Part shown: positions 20,529 to 30,383 of the stretch, in pieces
How positions within the stretch are numbered: the first letter of the stretch is position 1
How the letters are laid out: the number at the start of each line of letters is the position of its first letter
Assembly: GCA_030669305.1 (NCBI GenBank)
Contig: DAOVDU010000007.1
Coordinates: 1 to 45,881, forward strand
Direction: 5' to 3'
Length of the DNA stretch: 45,881 bases
Source of the DNA: Candidatus Aminicenantota bacterium
GTDB taxonomy: Bacteria > Acidobacteriota > Aminicenantia > Aminicenantales > Aminicenantaceae
Position numbers and translations under genes: made by a program
The notes under the pieces: generated by a model
What the model was told of the DNA's origin: nothing
Database searches by the model: none
What the model saw: the letters and a program-made list of their open reading frames with translations, nothing else

Positions 20529-21554
20529 ATGATTAAGGAGGTTGCAATGTCTCGAAAAAGAATAAATATCGGACTGCTGATTTTTCTGGCTCTAGCCGTG
20601 ATTTTTTTCTCTACAAGCTGCGAGAAACTCAAGATCAACAAATTGAAGGCGAATCATCATTTTTCTAAAGCGAACAATTATTACACTGAAAATTCCTACC
20701 GTTTAGCCATTGAGGAATATGAGTTGGCTTTAAATTACAATCCAAATCTAGTAGAAGCATACCGCTTCTTAGGAGAGAGCTATAAAGAACAATATAGGCC
20801 TGGCGTGGAAGACGAGGATAACATGGAAAGAGCAGAAAAAGCGTTGGAGGCTTTAAACAAAGCGCTTGAAATTGATCCTACAAACAAAGAGATTATACAT
20901 TCATTGGGAGACATGTATGACAGGATGAGAAACTTTAATGAGGCTGAAAAAATGTTCATGAAAATAGTTGAAATGGAACCCACTAATATGGATAACTATT
21001 ATGTGCTCGCTGGATTCTATAATAGGTATGCAAGTGAAAGAAAAGAACTGGGAAGAAAAGCAGAAGAAATGTATCTGCGAAGGATTGAAACAGATCCCGA
21101 AAGTCCACAAGGCTATGCCTATCTGGCTTCATTCTATGATAATATTCCGTTAACAAAATCTTCATATGATAAATTCGATAAAGCCAATAATTTGCATCAG
21201 ATGCGTTTGGAATTAGATCCAGACAATGCCTTACTTTTTTACACTATAGGAGTAAATCGTTTTCAAAAGGCTTTACAACTTCAAAATGTCTTGTCGCGAG
21301 CGGAAAGAATAAAACTTTCGGATGAAAGTGAGAAAGCGTTGATGAAAGCTAATGAGTTAGACCCCTCCTATTCTTGGACCTATGCTTACATCAACATGCT
21401 TTACAGGAATATTCATTCAGATCTTTATCCGGACAGGTATGACAGATATATTGCTGAAGCCGATAGATGGCAAGCGAGATTTAATGAGATAAGAAAAAAA
21501 GATCTTGAGAGAGAAAGGCTTGAACGAGAGTTGAGAGGGGAAGGCAAGAAATAG
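20529..21554 (+). CDS. TPR-repeat lipoprotein
   Basis: Lipobox-like FFSTSC and consecutive TPR motifs. Confidence 0.88.
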   Translation: MIKEVAMSRKRINIGLLIFLALAVIFFSTSCEKLKINKLKANHHFSKANNYYTENSYRLAIEEYELALNYNPNLVEAYRFLGESYKEQYRPGVEDEDNMERAEKALEALNKALEIDPTNKEIIHSLGDMYDRMRNFNEAEKMFMKIVEMEPTNMDNYYVLAGFYNRYASERKELGRKAEEMYLRRIETDPESPQGYAYLASFYDNIPLTKSSYDKFDKANNLHQMRLELDPDNALLFYTIGVNRFQKALQLQNVLSRAERIKLSDESEKALMKANELDPSYSWTYAYINMLYRNIHSDLYPDRYDRYIAEADRWQARFNEIRKKDLERERLERELRGEGKK

Positions 21555-21811
21555 CAGCAAAGGCAAGCCCCATTTTTTTAGAATCTTCGTTATATATACT
21601 TCACTTCCTTTCAGTCAGTCTAGTTACAAGGCTCAAATTCCAAACGTATTGGGTTAAGGTTTAATGTTTAAGGTTTTAGAATAAATGAAAAATATATTTA
21701 ATCCTTAAACCTTCAACCTTAAACCAATATAGGTTTTGGTATTTGGAAATTGTAATTTGGAATTTAGTCTTTTTTGGTTATTTACCCACACAATTCGGAT
21801 AGGAGCCAAGG

Positions 21812-22471
21812 ATGTTTATTCCCCTTAAAGACGAGAACCCCGTTTCTCGCTTTCCTTATGTGACTATCTTTTTCATCGCTCTGAATATTGTTATCTTCTT
21901 CTATCAAATCTTATCTCCGCAGGGTTTAGCGCATTTTGTTTATAAAATGGGGGCTATTCCCTATGAAATTACTCATTTCAGGACAGTCCCTTTTTTCCCT
22001 CGAATATCCCCTCCTTTGACTCTTGTTACTTCCATGTTCCTCCACGGCAGTTTTCTCCACCTATTCGGGAACATGCTCTATCTCTGGATATTCGGAAACA
22101 ACATTGAAGACTTTTTAGGTAGCTTTCGATTCGTCCTTTTCTATCTCGTTTCAGGATTAGGAGCAAGCCTGATCCATATTGTATTGAATCCAAGTTCTCA
22201 GGTGCCGATGATCGGAGCAAGCGGGGCTGTTGCAGGAATACTGGGTGCATATTTGATTTTGTATCCTGGAGCTAGGATTTTGACTCTGGTCTTTATATGG
22301 ATTCTACCTATACCTGCGGCTTTTATCCTCGGCCTGTGGTTTTTCGGTCAAGTGTTAAATATCGGAATCGGAGGCGGTGTGGCCTGGTGGGCACACATAG
22401 GAGGCTTTTTAATCGGGATTGCTCTAATAAGATTTTATCTTAAAAGAAAGAAGAAAGTCTGGATTCACTAA
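21812..22471 (+). CDS. rhomboid family intramembrane serine protease
   Basis: HLFGNMLYLWIFGNNIED, GASGAVAGILGAYL, WWAHIGGFLIG. Confidence 0.96.
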   Translation: MFIPLKDENPVSRFPYVTIFFIALNIVIFFYQILSPQGLAHFVYKMGAIPYEITHFRTVPFFPRISPPLTLVTSMFLHGSFLHLFGNMLYLWIFGNNIEDFLGSFRFVLFYLVSGLGASLIHIVLNPSSQVPMIGASGAVAGILGAYLILYPGARILTLVFIWILPIPAAFILGLWFFGQVLNIGIGGGVAWWAHIGGFLIGIALIRFYLKRKKKVWIH

Positions 22472-22545
22472 CAAAGCTCAAATGACAAACGGATTAGTTT
22501 AAGGTTTAAAGTTTAAGGTATTTATATTTTTCATTTAGTTATATT

Positions 22546-22621
22546 CCCTTAAACATTAAACATTCAACCTTAAACCAGTTTCTACTCTTGCCTTAAACAT
22601 TAAACATTCAACCTTAAACCA
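22546..22621. repeat. dispersed AT-rich intergenic repeat, 44-bp period tandem pair
   Basis: ccttaaacattaaacattcaaccttaaacc unit at 22546 and 22590; near-identical pair at 37228/37272. Confidence 0.8.
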
Positions 22622-22651
22622 AAATAGGATTTGGCATTGGATTTGGAAAAG

Positions 22652-22680
22652 GTTGACAACTTGCTGAAGATTTAGTATTT
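22652..22680 (+). promoter_or_regulatory. sigma-70 promoter of rplM
   Basis: TTGACA-N17-TATTTT upstream of rplM. Confidence 0.6.
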
Positions 22681-22726
22681 TATTTAATCGCTATCACTTA
22701 AGAAATTAATTCCGAGGATTGTAGCA

Positions 22727-23155
22727 ATGAAGACATTTGTTCCAAATAAAGATGAGATCGAGAAGAAATGGTGGTTGATTAATGCTGAAGGAAAAATTCT
22801 CGGACGATTGGCCACTGAAGTTGCAGTCCTTCTCCGGGGAAAGAAAAAACCCGAGTATGTTGATTTTCTTGACAGCGGGGATTTTGTGATTATTATTAAT
22901 GCTGAAAAGGTGAAGACTACAGGGAAAAAACTGGAACAAAAAAAGTATTATTCCCATTCTGGTTACCCTGGAGGATTGAAGGAAAAGACTCTGAAAGAAA
23001 TTTTAGAAAAAAAACCAGAAGAAGTTATTAAAAAGGCAGTGTGGGGGATGATTCCCAAAAACAAGCTCGGCCGAGCTGTCTACAAGAAGCTAAAAGTTTA
23101 CCGAGGTCCCCATCATCCACATGAGGCTCAAAAACCACAAGAATACCAATTTTAG
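22727..23155 (+). CDS. rplM: 50S ribosomal protein L13
   Basis: [45 protein letters not shown]. Confidence 0.98.
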   Translation: MKTFVPNKDEIEKKWWLINAEGKILGRLATEVAVLLRGKKKPEYVDFLDSGDFVIIINAEKVKTTGKKLEQKKYYSHSGYPGGLKEKTLKEILEKKPEEVIKKAVWGMIPKNKLGRAVYKKLKVYRGPHHPHEAQKPQEYQF

Positions 23156-23163
23156 GAGGAACT

Positions 23164-23568
23164 TTGAGTTTAATCCAGTATTACGGGACAGGAAAAAGAA
23201 AAACTTCAATTGCTAGAGTATTTCTAAGACCTGGTAAAGGAGATGTAACTTTATATGTGAACAAGAAGTCTCGTCCTTTTTTGGAGTACTTTAATTTGAA
23301 TAGCCAAAAGCAAACCATTAGACAGCCTTTTCTTCTGACCGAGACTGAGAGTAAATTTGATATTTTAATACGTGTAAACGGAGGTGGAATTAGCGGTCAA
23401 GCAGAAGCGATTCGGTTAGGAATTTCAAGAGCATTGGTTGAGTTCAATAAGGAGTTGAGACCCACTCTTAAAGGAGCAGGTCTTCTCATGAGAGATGCCA
23501 GGATTAAGGAAAGAAAGAAATATGGATTGTTAGGCGCCCGTAAGGCACCTCAATATCACAAGAGATAA
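23164..23568 (+). CDS. rpsI: 30S ribosomal protein S9
   Basis: [54 protein letters not shown] start. Confidence 0.98.
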   Translation: MSLIQYYGTGKRKTSIARVFLRPGKGDVTLYVNKKSRPFLEYFNLNSQKQTIRQPFLLTETESKFDILIRVNGGGISGQAEAIRLGISRALVEFNKELRPTLKGAGLLMRDARIKERKKYGLLGARKAPQYHKR

Positions 23569-23582
23569 ATGGAGGCATAACA

Positions 23583-24398
23583 TTGGTTTCAGTAACAATG
23601 AAGGAGCTTTTAGAGGCAGGCGTTCATTTTGGTCACCAGACGAAGAGATGGAACCCCAAGATGAAAGATTTTATCTTTGGCCAGAGAAATGGAATTTATA
23701 TAATCGATTTACAGAAGACTATTCGAATCTTCAAGGAGGCTCTTCAGTTTGTAATCAGTGTTTCCGACAACGAAAAAAAAATACTTATGGTTGGGACGAA
23801 GAAGCAGGCACAAGATATCATAAAAGATTATGCAACGAAATGTGAATCTTGTTATGTTAACCAACGCTGGCTGGGGGGATTGCTGACAAATTTCAGTGTA
23901 ATCAGAGGAAGTGTAGAAAAGTTGATCGAATTAGAAGAGATGAAAGAAGATGGACGGTGGGATATTCTATCAAAGAAAGAGCAGTCAAAGCTAGAGAAGG
24001 TTTACAGGAAACTTTCAAAAAATTTAGGCGGAATAAAGGACATGTTGGAGCTGCCTGGAGCGCTTTTTGTTATAGATTCTGTAAAAGAAGAGATTGCTAT
24101 AGCAGAGGCACAAAAGTTGAACATCCCAATTATTGCCATAGTTGATACAAATGGAGATCCAGAAAATATAGACTATCCCATACCAGGAAACGACGATGCT
24201 GTGAGAGCCATTGAACTGTTTACTTCAAAGGTTTCTGGGGCTATAGTTGAGGGCAAGAAAAAGAAAATTGAAAGAGAACTCCAGGAAGAAAAAAAAGAGG
24301 AAGAAAGCTCTGAAACTGAGCAGCTTCTTTCCTCTGAAGAAACACCACTTGCTGAGGGGGAAGAGGCTGGTGTTAAAATTCTTAAGGAGTCAGAATAA
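23583..24398 (+). CDS. rpsB: 30S ribosomal protein S2
   Basis: [52 protein letters not shown]. Confidence 0.98.
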   Translation: MVSVTMKELLEAGVHFGHQTKRWNPKMKDFIFGQRNGIYIIDLQKTIRIFKEALQFVISVSDNEKKILMVGTKKQAQDIIKDYATKCESCYVNQRWLGGLLTNFSVIRGSVEKLIELEEMKEDGRWDILSKKEQSKLEKVYRKLSKNLGGIKDMLELPGALFVIDSVKEEIAIAEAQKLNIPIIAIVDTNGDPENIDYPIPGNDDAVRAIELFTSKVSGAIVEGKKKKIERELQEEKKEEESSETEQLLSSEETPLAEGEEAGVKILKESE

Positions 24399-24412
24399 GG
24401 AAGGAGTACAAG

Positions 24413-25009
24413 ATGGAAATTACAGCTGATTCGGTAAAGGAGCTCCGTCAGAGGACAGGAATCGGAATGATGGAGTGCAAGAAAGCACTCAAGGAAAGTA
24501 AAGGAGATATTGAAAAGGCAATTATTATATTGAGGAAGAAGGGATATGCGCGGGCCAAAGATAAGATGAGCCGAGAAACTGCTGAAGGAATAGTGGGTTC
24601 CTACATTCATCTTAATGATAAAATCGGAGTCCTTGTGGAGGTTAATTGCGAATCAGATTTCGTGGCTCGTAACAGGGAATTCAAGGAGTTAGTCAAGAAT
24701 ATTGCCATGCATATTGCTGCAGCAGACCCCAGGTATATCTCGTCAGAAAAAATTCCGCAGGATGTATTAAACGAAGAAAAGGATATTATTCGAGAGCAAT
24801 TCAAGGATTCAAACAAACCTCCAGAGATTATTGAAAAGATTGTTCATGGAAAGCTGAGTAAGTTTTTCCAGGAAGTTTGTCTATTGAATCAGCCTTATAT
24901 AAAGGACGACAAAATTTCAATAAAAGAACTTGTAGCTTCCTATATAGCCAAATTTGGGGAAAATATAATGATTAAAAGGTTTGCTCGATTTCAATTAGGC
25001 AAACACTAA
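24413..25009 (+). CDS. tsf: elongation factor Ts
   Basis: VKELRQRTGIGMMECKKAL, VEVNCESDFVARN. Confidence 0.98.
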   Translation: MEITADSVKELRQRTGIGMMECKKALKESKGDIEKAIIILRKKGYARAKDKMSRETAEGIVGSYIHLNDKIGVLVEVNCESDFVARNREFKELVKNIAMHIAAADPRYISSEKIPQDVLNEEKDIIREQFKDSNKPPEIIEKIVHGKLSKFFQEVCLLNQPYIKDDKISIKELVASYIAKFGENIMIKRFARFQLGKH

Positions 25010-25018
25010 TATTTCAAC

Positions 25019-25738
25019 ATGCCACAAATAAAACCCGCATATGAAAGAGTTTTATTAAAGCTTTCAGGCGAGTCTCTTTTAGGTAAGCTTCCCTATGGGA
25101 TTGATCTCGAAACAACTAGGTCTATCGTAAAGGAGATAAAAGAGATTCACGATTTAAACGTTCAAATCGCCATAATGATCGGAGGGGGGAACATCTTCCG
25201 GGGAATTAGAGGTACAGAAGCTGGAATGGATCGTGCTTCGGCAGACTACATGGGTTTGCTGGCCACAATAATTAACGGGATCGCTCTTCAGGATGCTTTA
25301 GAGCAGGCGGGGATTGTCACGCGCCACATCTCTGCCATTGAAGTGAAGGCCGTTGCTGAACCTTTTATCAAGAGAAGAGTCATCAGGCATCTTGAGAAAA
25401 GAAGGATCGTCATTTTCAGTGCAGGAATCGGGAGCCCTTACTTTACAACTGATACAGCATCTGCCTTAAGAGCCCTAGAGATCGGAGCTCAGGTGATATT
25501 GAAGGCAACAAAAGTTGATGGTGTTTATTCAGCCGATCCTTTAATCGATAAAACCGCCAGGAAGTTTCCTTCTATTAAATATCTTGACGTTATAAAAAAA
25601 GGGTTAAAAATCATGGATACTACGGCAATTTCTTTGTGCAAAGATAATGCACTGCCTATCGTGATTTTCAACCTGAAGAAGAGAGGAAATATTAAAAAAG
25701 CTGTTTTAGGCCATAAGGTTGGAACAAGAATTTATTAA
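25019..25738 (+). CDS. pyrH: UMP kinase
   Basis: [37 protein letters not shown]. Confidence 0.98.
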   Translation: MPQIKPAYERVLLKLSGESLLGKLPYGIDLETTRSIVKEIKEIHDLNVQIAIMIGGGNIFRGIRGTEAGMDRASADYMGLLATIINGIALQDALEQAGIVTRHISAIEVKAVAEPFIKRRVIRHLEKRRIVIFSAGIGSPYFTTDTASALRALEIGAQVILKATKVDGVYSADPLIDKTARKFPSIKYLDVIKKGLKIMDTTAISLCKDNALPIVIFNLKKRGNIKKAVLGHKVGTRIY

Positions 25739-25804
25739 ATAAAATCCTAGGCTTCTGAAGCAGGAGAAGTCCTTTTAGAAATCGTTTTTCAAAATAGGAA
25801 TAAA

Positions 25805-26362
25805 ATGGTCAAAGATATATTAAAGGACCTTGAAAAGAAGATAAAAGTCTCGGTGGAACATTTTCGCAAGGATTTGAGTAGATTAAGAACAGGCCAAGCA
25901 AATATCAGCCTTTTTGAGGATATTAAAGTCGATTATTATGGAACTTTAACTCCGGTTAATCAAGTAGCGACTCTTGGAGTTCCTGATCCTAGTTTAATAA
26001 CAGTCCAGCCCTATGACCCTTCGTTTTTAGAAGCCATTGACAAAGCAATAAGAAGTGCTGATCTTGGTCTTAACCCTATAAATGACGGTAAAACTCTTAA
26101 AGTTCCCATTCCCCCTTTGGATGAGGAGAGAAGAAAGGAAATAGCCAGGCACATAAAGAAGATGCTGGAAGAAGAAAAAACTGCTCTTCGTATCATGAGG
26201 AGAAAGGCCAAGGAAGATGTAGAAGAGATGGAAAAGGAAAAAGTAATCACAGAGGATGACAAGTTCTGGGGCTATGATAAACTTCAAGAAATTATGGATG
26301 AATACACAAAAAACATAGAGGAACTCGCCTCTGTAAAAGAGAAAGAAATTCTTGAACTCTAA
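25805..26362 (+). CDS. frr: ribosome recycling factor
   Basis: FRKDLSRLRTGQANISLFEDIKVDYYG, PLDEERRKEIARHIKKM. Confidence 0.98.
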   Translation: MVKDILKDLEKKIKVSVEHFRKDLSRLRTGQANISLFEDIKVDYYGTLTPVNQVATLGVPDPSLITVQPYDPSFLEAIDKAIRSADLGLNPINDGKTLKVPIPPLDEERRKEIARHIKKMLEEEKTALRIMRRKAKEDVEEMEKEKVITEDDKFWGYDKLQEIMDEYTKNIEELASVKEKEILEL

Positions 26363-26418
26363 TCCTGTTAGTCAGTAAGTCAGTTAATCAGTAAGTCAGT
26401 TAATCATTAAGTCAGTTT
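26363..26418. repeat. short tandem repeat between convergent genes
   Basis: Repeated agtcagtaagtcagttaatc units. Confidence 0.75.
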
Positions 26419-27309
26419 CTCTGTGGTTCCGAATTTTGTTCTAATAACCACTCCCCACCCGATTATGCTCAAAACGAAGGAGAACAGCGAGCCGATAATT
26501 GGAATAAAACCGATAAAACTCACTAGAATAAAACCAAGAAAGACAGCCAAAAGCAGAGAAGGTTGCTTTCCTCCAAAGGCTTTGGAAATGCTTTCTCCAA
26601 AGAAGTAGAAAAGAATGACGCGGCCCAAAATTTTGATGATTATGCCGATAATTATGAGAGAAATCAGGAACGGAATACCTATCAAAATAAAAGAGAGAAA
26701 AACAGAGATAAAAATTAAGCCAGTAAAGATGATGATACTTAATAGGCCTGTCCCGAAAATCGGCCAGAAGGACTTTCTAATCTGGGAAGAGGCGAAGGAT
26801 ATCTGACGAGGAAAGATGGCTATGAGAATAACTGCGAGGATGAACCAGATAAACATCGTGATTAATTTTATTACCAGTAATACAGGAATCAGGGACATTC
26901 CGAAGACTCCGCTCAAGCCTTCTTTAAAAAACTCTATAACTCCTTCAGAAGTGTTAAAGTAGATGGTATCTCCCTCCACAATGCTTCCAGGTTCTTTGTC
27001 GAGCGTCCCTCCTAGAGAGACGACGTCCCCTTTGACTACGGCCGACGGCTTCAGCGTAATTTCGGAACCAAACCCCAAGACCAAATCCCCAACTTTGCCT
27101 TCCACAATAATTGTTCCGCCAAAGGCAATAACGTTTTCATTGACTTTCCCTTTAATGAGAATCTCCCCTCCAAAGCTTATAACATTATCCTGAACTTCGT
27201 CTTCTGCAACAAAGATGTCTTTTTGCAAGACAAAACCTTGGCCTTGTAGGGGGACATATCCTATAAAAAGGAAAAGGAGGATTAAGAAATAAACCATTTT
27301 ATTTTTCAT
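26407..27309 (-). CDS. membrane protein with bactofilin-like polymer-forming N-terminal region
   Basis: Repetitive GGEILIKGKVNENVIAFGGTIIVEGKVGDLVLGFGSEITLKPSAVVKGDV, then several TM helices. Confidence 0.8.
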   Translation of the reverse strand: MKNKMVYFLILLFLFIGYVPLQGQGFVLQKDIFVAEDEVQDNVISFGGEILIKGKVNENVIAFGGTIIVEGKVGDLVLGFGSEITLKPSAVVKGDVVSLGGTLDKEPGSIVEGDTIYFNTSEGVIEFFKEGLSGVFGMSLIPVLLVIKLITMFIWFILAVILIAIFPRQISFASSQIRKSFWPIFGTGLLSIIIFTGLIFISVFLSFILIGIPFLISLIIIGIIIKILGRVILFYFFGESISKAFGGKQPSLLLAVFLGFILVSFIGFIPIIGSLFSFVLSIIGWGVVIRTKFGTTEKLT

Positions 27310-27883
27310 GATTTTCTCCTTTTAATAGCGTTTTCTTCACCCTGAAAAGTATAAAAGCGGATAAAATTAAGGTGAAAGTGATAAGGATTATTTGAAGCTC
27401 AGGACTAAGTATTGTTGTCAAGCTAGCGAAGCCCTTAAGTAAAAATTCGGAGAATTGAAGAATGATTTTAACGAGAAGAGAAGCTAGTTTATACAATTTG
27501 ACGAAAAGGATTGAAAGGTTTCGGACAAGATTCAGCAGCGTTTGGCCAAGGCTAATGAGGGAATCCGCAAGATTCTGAACGGATATCAGAAGATAGGTTA
27601 AAAACGTGAGGAAAATCAAAGAAGAGCCGGCAGCCATGACGGTAAGCAAACTGCGTAAGGAAACCTTTTCTGGAAAAATCCGGGTCATGACCTGTTGAGT
27701 AAAATCAGGAGGTGTATTCCATAGTGGAAGGCTTCGAGATGCCTGAAGCAGGAGTCTTCTTTCTTTGACTGCTTTTTTACATATCAAACAGGACGAAAGA
27801 TGCTCCTCAATGGATTTGTTTTCAGCTGGAGAAAGCTCTCCCTCAAGGTAGAGATAGATTTGATTGATTCTGAGGCAATTCAT
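27299..27883 (-). CDS. zinc-finger (zf-HC2) anti-sigma factor
   Basis: CLRINQIYLYLEGELSPAENKSIEEHLSSCLICKKAV (HxxxCxxC); TM segments. Confidence 0.88.
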   Translation of the reverse strand: MNCLRINQIYLYLEGELSPAENKSIEEHLSSCLICKKAVKERRLLLQASRSLPLWNTPPDFTQQVMTRIFPEKVSLRSLLTVMAAGSSLIFLTFLTYLLISVQNLADSLISLGQTLLNLVRNLSILFVKLYKLASLLVKIILQFSEFLLKGFASLTTILSPELQIILITFTLILSAFILFRVKKTLLKGENHEK

Positions 27884-28108
27884 GTTGCATCCTCCAGAAG
27901 TTCACGGATTAATTCCTTGGCCTGAAAGACTCTGTTTTTTATTGTGCCGATGGGGATTCCTTTTATCTCGGCCATTTCTTCGTAGCTGAATTCGTTGATA
28001 TGTCTCCAGACGAAAAGTTCCCGTAATGAAGGCGGAATTTTTCCCCTTTGAGGGATCTTTTAGTTAATTCCTTATCTTCATCCATGGAGGGCTTCCTGTC
28101 CCCTTCAA
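27880..28108 (-). pseudogene. decayed ECF sigma-70 factor (region 4 remnant)
   Basis: Minus-strand PPSLRELFVWRHINEFSYEEMAEIKGIPIGTIKNRVFQAKELIRELLEDAT* (28035..27880), stop overlaps anti-sigma start (ATGA); preceding EGDRKPSMDEDKELTKRSLKG is in a different frame; region 2 absent. Confidence 0.82.
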
Positions 28109-28170
28109 ATTATACGTATACGAAGTAAAATAGTTTTAATTAATGTAATTTTAAGTTGGCAGTTAATCTA

Positions 28171-28809
28171 TTAGTCTGTTTTTCTGTTAATTATTTCAAC
28201 TCCTGGAGGCGCATTCAACTCAAAAGTGCTTTTATCGAGAGGAACATTTATCTTAATCCGGCTGAAGTGAAATTCAGTTTTATTACCTGCCCAGTCAAAG
28301 AAAACAGCTTTTTGAATAAGCCAATTTTTTTTATTTATTTCCAGGAGAATGAAAGAATCCTCATCTTCTTGTTTTGATGTTAGTTTTAGGTGTGAGGATT
28401 TTTTATTTTTCGTAGGGAATGGGCTGAATTCCACCGAATAATTATCTAGCAATCCCTTCTGGCCGGATAAAAGGAGAAGAATCTCGGATTCGTGTCCTTC
28501 TTTTGATAAGTCATATTCGATGATTTGATTCTCTTCTGGAATATACTCCACAAAGAATGCACCTTTAAGGAGATAAATTCTCTTCTCCGGTTCTTTGTAT
28601 TCCCATTTCATCAAGTCAGGTTTTTTTAAATAGAATTCTCCCTTCTCTATTAATGGAGTGGAGATTGTTGAAGAATAGTATATGTGTTCGAAATTAGCCT
28701 GGAGAGATCGTAAAGAGTGTAACGCTTTATCTGTCTTCAGGGCGACGTCCTCGGCCGTTTGAGAGAAACTGATCATCGGAAGGAGGAGCAGCCAAAAAAT
28801 ATGTTTCAT
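28171..28809 (-). CDS. LolA-like outer membrane lipoprotein carrier protein
   Basis: SLRSLQANFEHIYYSSTISTPLIEKGEFYLKKPDLMKWEYKEPEKRIYLLKGAFFVEYIPEENQ. Confidence 0.88.
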   Translation of the reverse strand: MKHIFWLLLLPMISFSQTAEDVALKTDKALHSLRSLQANFEHIYYSSTISTPLIEKGEFYLKKPDLMKWEYKEPEKRIYLLKGAFFVEYIPEENQIIEYDLSKEGHESEILLLLSGQKGLLDNYSVEFSPFPTKNKKSSHLKLTSKQEDEDSFILLEINKKNWLIQKAVFFDWAGNKTEFHFSRIKINVPLDKSTFELNAPPGVEIINRKTD

Positions 28810-28900
28810 GCCGTATAAATTATAACATATAGGTAGCTTTATATAAATTTTTCCTACAAGAATTTGCTAAAAGAAAGGGATTTTTGTTATAAGTCTCATC

Positions 28901-30310
28901 ATGAAACTTGAATTTTTTATCTTTCTTTTTGCATATTTTATCATAATTCTCTTTGTAGGTTTCTTTTTTTCAAAAAGGATGAAAAATCTGGAGGATTATT
29001 TTCTTGCTTCACGAAATCTCCCGGCTTTTTTGGTTTATATATCTCTTGTAGCCTCCTGGTTAGGGGCGACTTCTACTCTGGTCTCAGTCGATGAAGCTTT
29101 CAGGCAAGGTGTGAGTTCATTCTGGGTCATGGGGATGCCAGCAGTAATTACTGTTCTTCTGTTTGGCTTTTTACTGGCAAGACCCATTTGGCGGTTACCA
29201 ATAATCACTTTGCCGGACCTTGTGGAGATGCGCTATGGCCGTGTGGTTCGCCATCTGGCTTCGTTGTTGATTGTCTGGTACATGGTTGTTTTAGCCTCGT
29301 CTCAGATGGTGGCCGTAGGCAAATTTTTAAAATTATTTCTTGGGACGTCTTACTTTTACAGCCTGATGCTGGGGACATCTATCGTTCTTGTTTACTCTAT
29401 TTTCGGGGGATTTTTTTCTGTTGTGATTACTGACAGTATCCAATTTTTTCTCCTTTCGGCAGGGATCCTTTCTCTTTTCTTTTTCCTTTTTGGAACTTCG
29501 TCTTTAAAAGAAATTTCACTCTTAGCATCAAGGCTAGGAAGAGACGATTATTTCAATTTTTTATTTGATTTTAAAAAGAATTTTTTGATTCTTCTGTCGT
29601 TTACTCTGGCCTGGATTATCTCTCCTATTGCCTGGCAGAGGATTCAGGCAGCGCGAACCGCCAGGAAAGCCCAGCAGGGGCTGTTTGCTGCGTCAGGGAC
29701 ATTTTTTCTTCTCTACTGGTTCATAGTTTTTATCGGAATGCTTTCTCTTCCTCTATTTTCATCTCAATATCTTGAAGGACCTATTCTTTCTGAGCTCATT
29801 TCTTCAAGAACAGGATTCTTTTTGAGCGGCGTTTTGTTTGTGGCTGTAGTAGCTGCGATCATGTCCACTATGGATACGGCAATCAACACAGGAGCTCTGG
29901 CTTTGACCAGGGATTTCTATCAACAGATTTTTTCATCAAGCGGGGTTAAGAATATTGTTTCCATAAGCCGGCTTTCTTCCTTTTTAGTGGGAGCGCTTGC
30001 TTTTCTTGTTGCAACCAGGTTTCAGAGCGTCTTGAAAACTCTCGGGCTTGCCTCTGAGATCATGGCTGAAGGTCTTTTTATTCCCGGAATAGCCATGATT
30101 TTTCTGAAGAAAAAATTGCCCATGGCCGGGTTCTTGAGCCTTGTTCTTGGAGGAGGACATTCTATAGTAGGCTTTTTATGCGAAATAAAACTGCTTAAAT
30201 TTGGCTGGCCCCAATGGCCCTATTCTGTCCCTTACGGACTAGCAATTAGTCTAGCTGGATTCATAATTGGATCAACCGTAGATCTTTATTTAAAAAGAAC
30301 TCAAAACTGA
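28901..30310 (+). CDS. sodium:solute symporter (SSS) family protein
   Basis: About 13 TM; NLEDYFLASRNLP, VASWLGATSTLVS, YSIFGGFFSVVITDSIQF, AAIMSTMDTAINTGA. Confidence 0.95.
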   Translation: MKLEFFIFLFAYFIIILFVGFFFSKRMKNLEDYFLASRNLPAFLVYISLVASWLGATSTLVSVDEAFRQGVSSFWVMGMPAVITVLLFGFLLARPIWRLPIITLPDLVEMRYGRVVRHLASLLIVWYMVVLASSQMVAVGKFLKLFLGTSYFYSLMLGTSIVLVYSIFGGFFSVVITDSIQFFLLSAGILSLFFFLFGTSSLKEISLLASRLGRDDYFNFLFDFKKNFLILLSFTLAWIISPIAWQRIQAARTARKAQQGLFAASGTFFLLYWFIVFIGMLSLPLFSSQYLEGPILSELISSRTGFFLSGVLFVAVVAAIMSTMDTAINTGALALTRDFYQQIFSSSGVKNIVSISRLSSFLVGALAFLVATRFQSVLKTLGLASEIMAEGLFIPGIAMIFLKKKLPMAGFLSLVLGGGHSIVGFLCEIKLLKFGWPQWPYSVPYGLAISLAGFIIGSTVDLYLKRTQN

Positions 30311-30383
30311 ATACTAAGTGAGGAGTTAGGAGTGAGGAGTAAGGAGCAAAATATTTTAATTCCTGTTTACTCCTTACTTTATT

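Noticed and set aside
21650-22625. Possible CRISPR array from repeated ttaaacattaaacc units
   Set aside because: Units are AT-rich, of unequal spacing, without constant repeats and unique 30-40 bp spacers; no cas genes.
26363-26418. Possible CRISPR from agtcagttaatc units
   Set aside because: Unit of about 8-20 bp with no spacers; simple tandem repeat.
28156-28377. 73-aa plus-strand ORF
   Set aside because: Antisense to the well-supported LolA-like gene.
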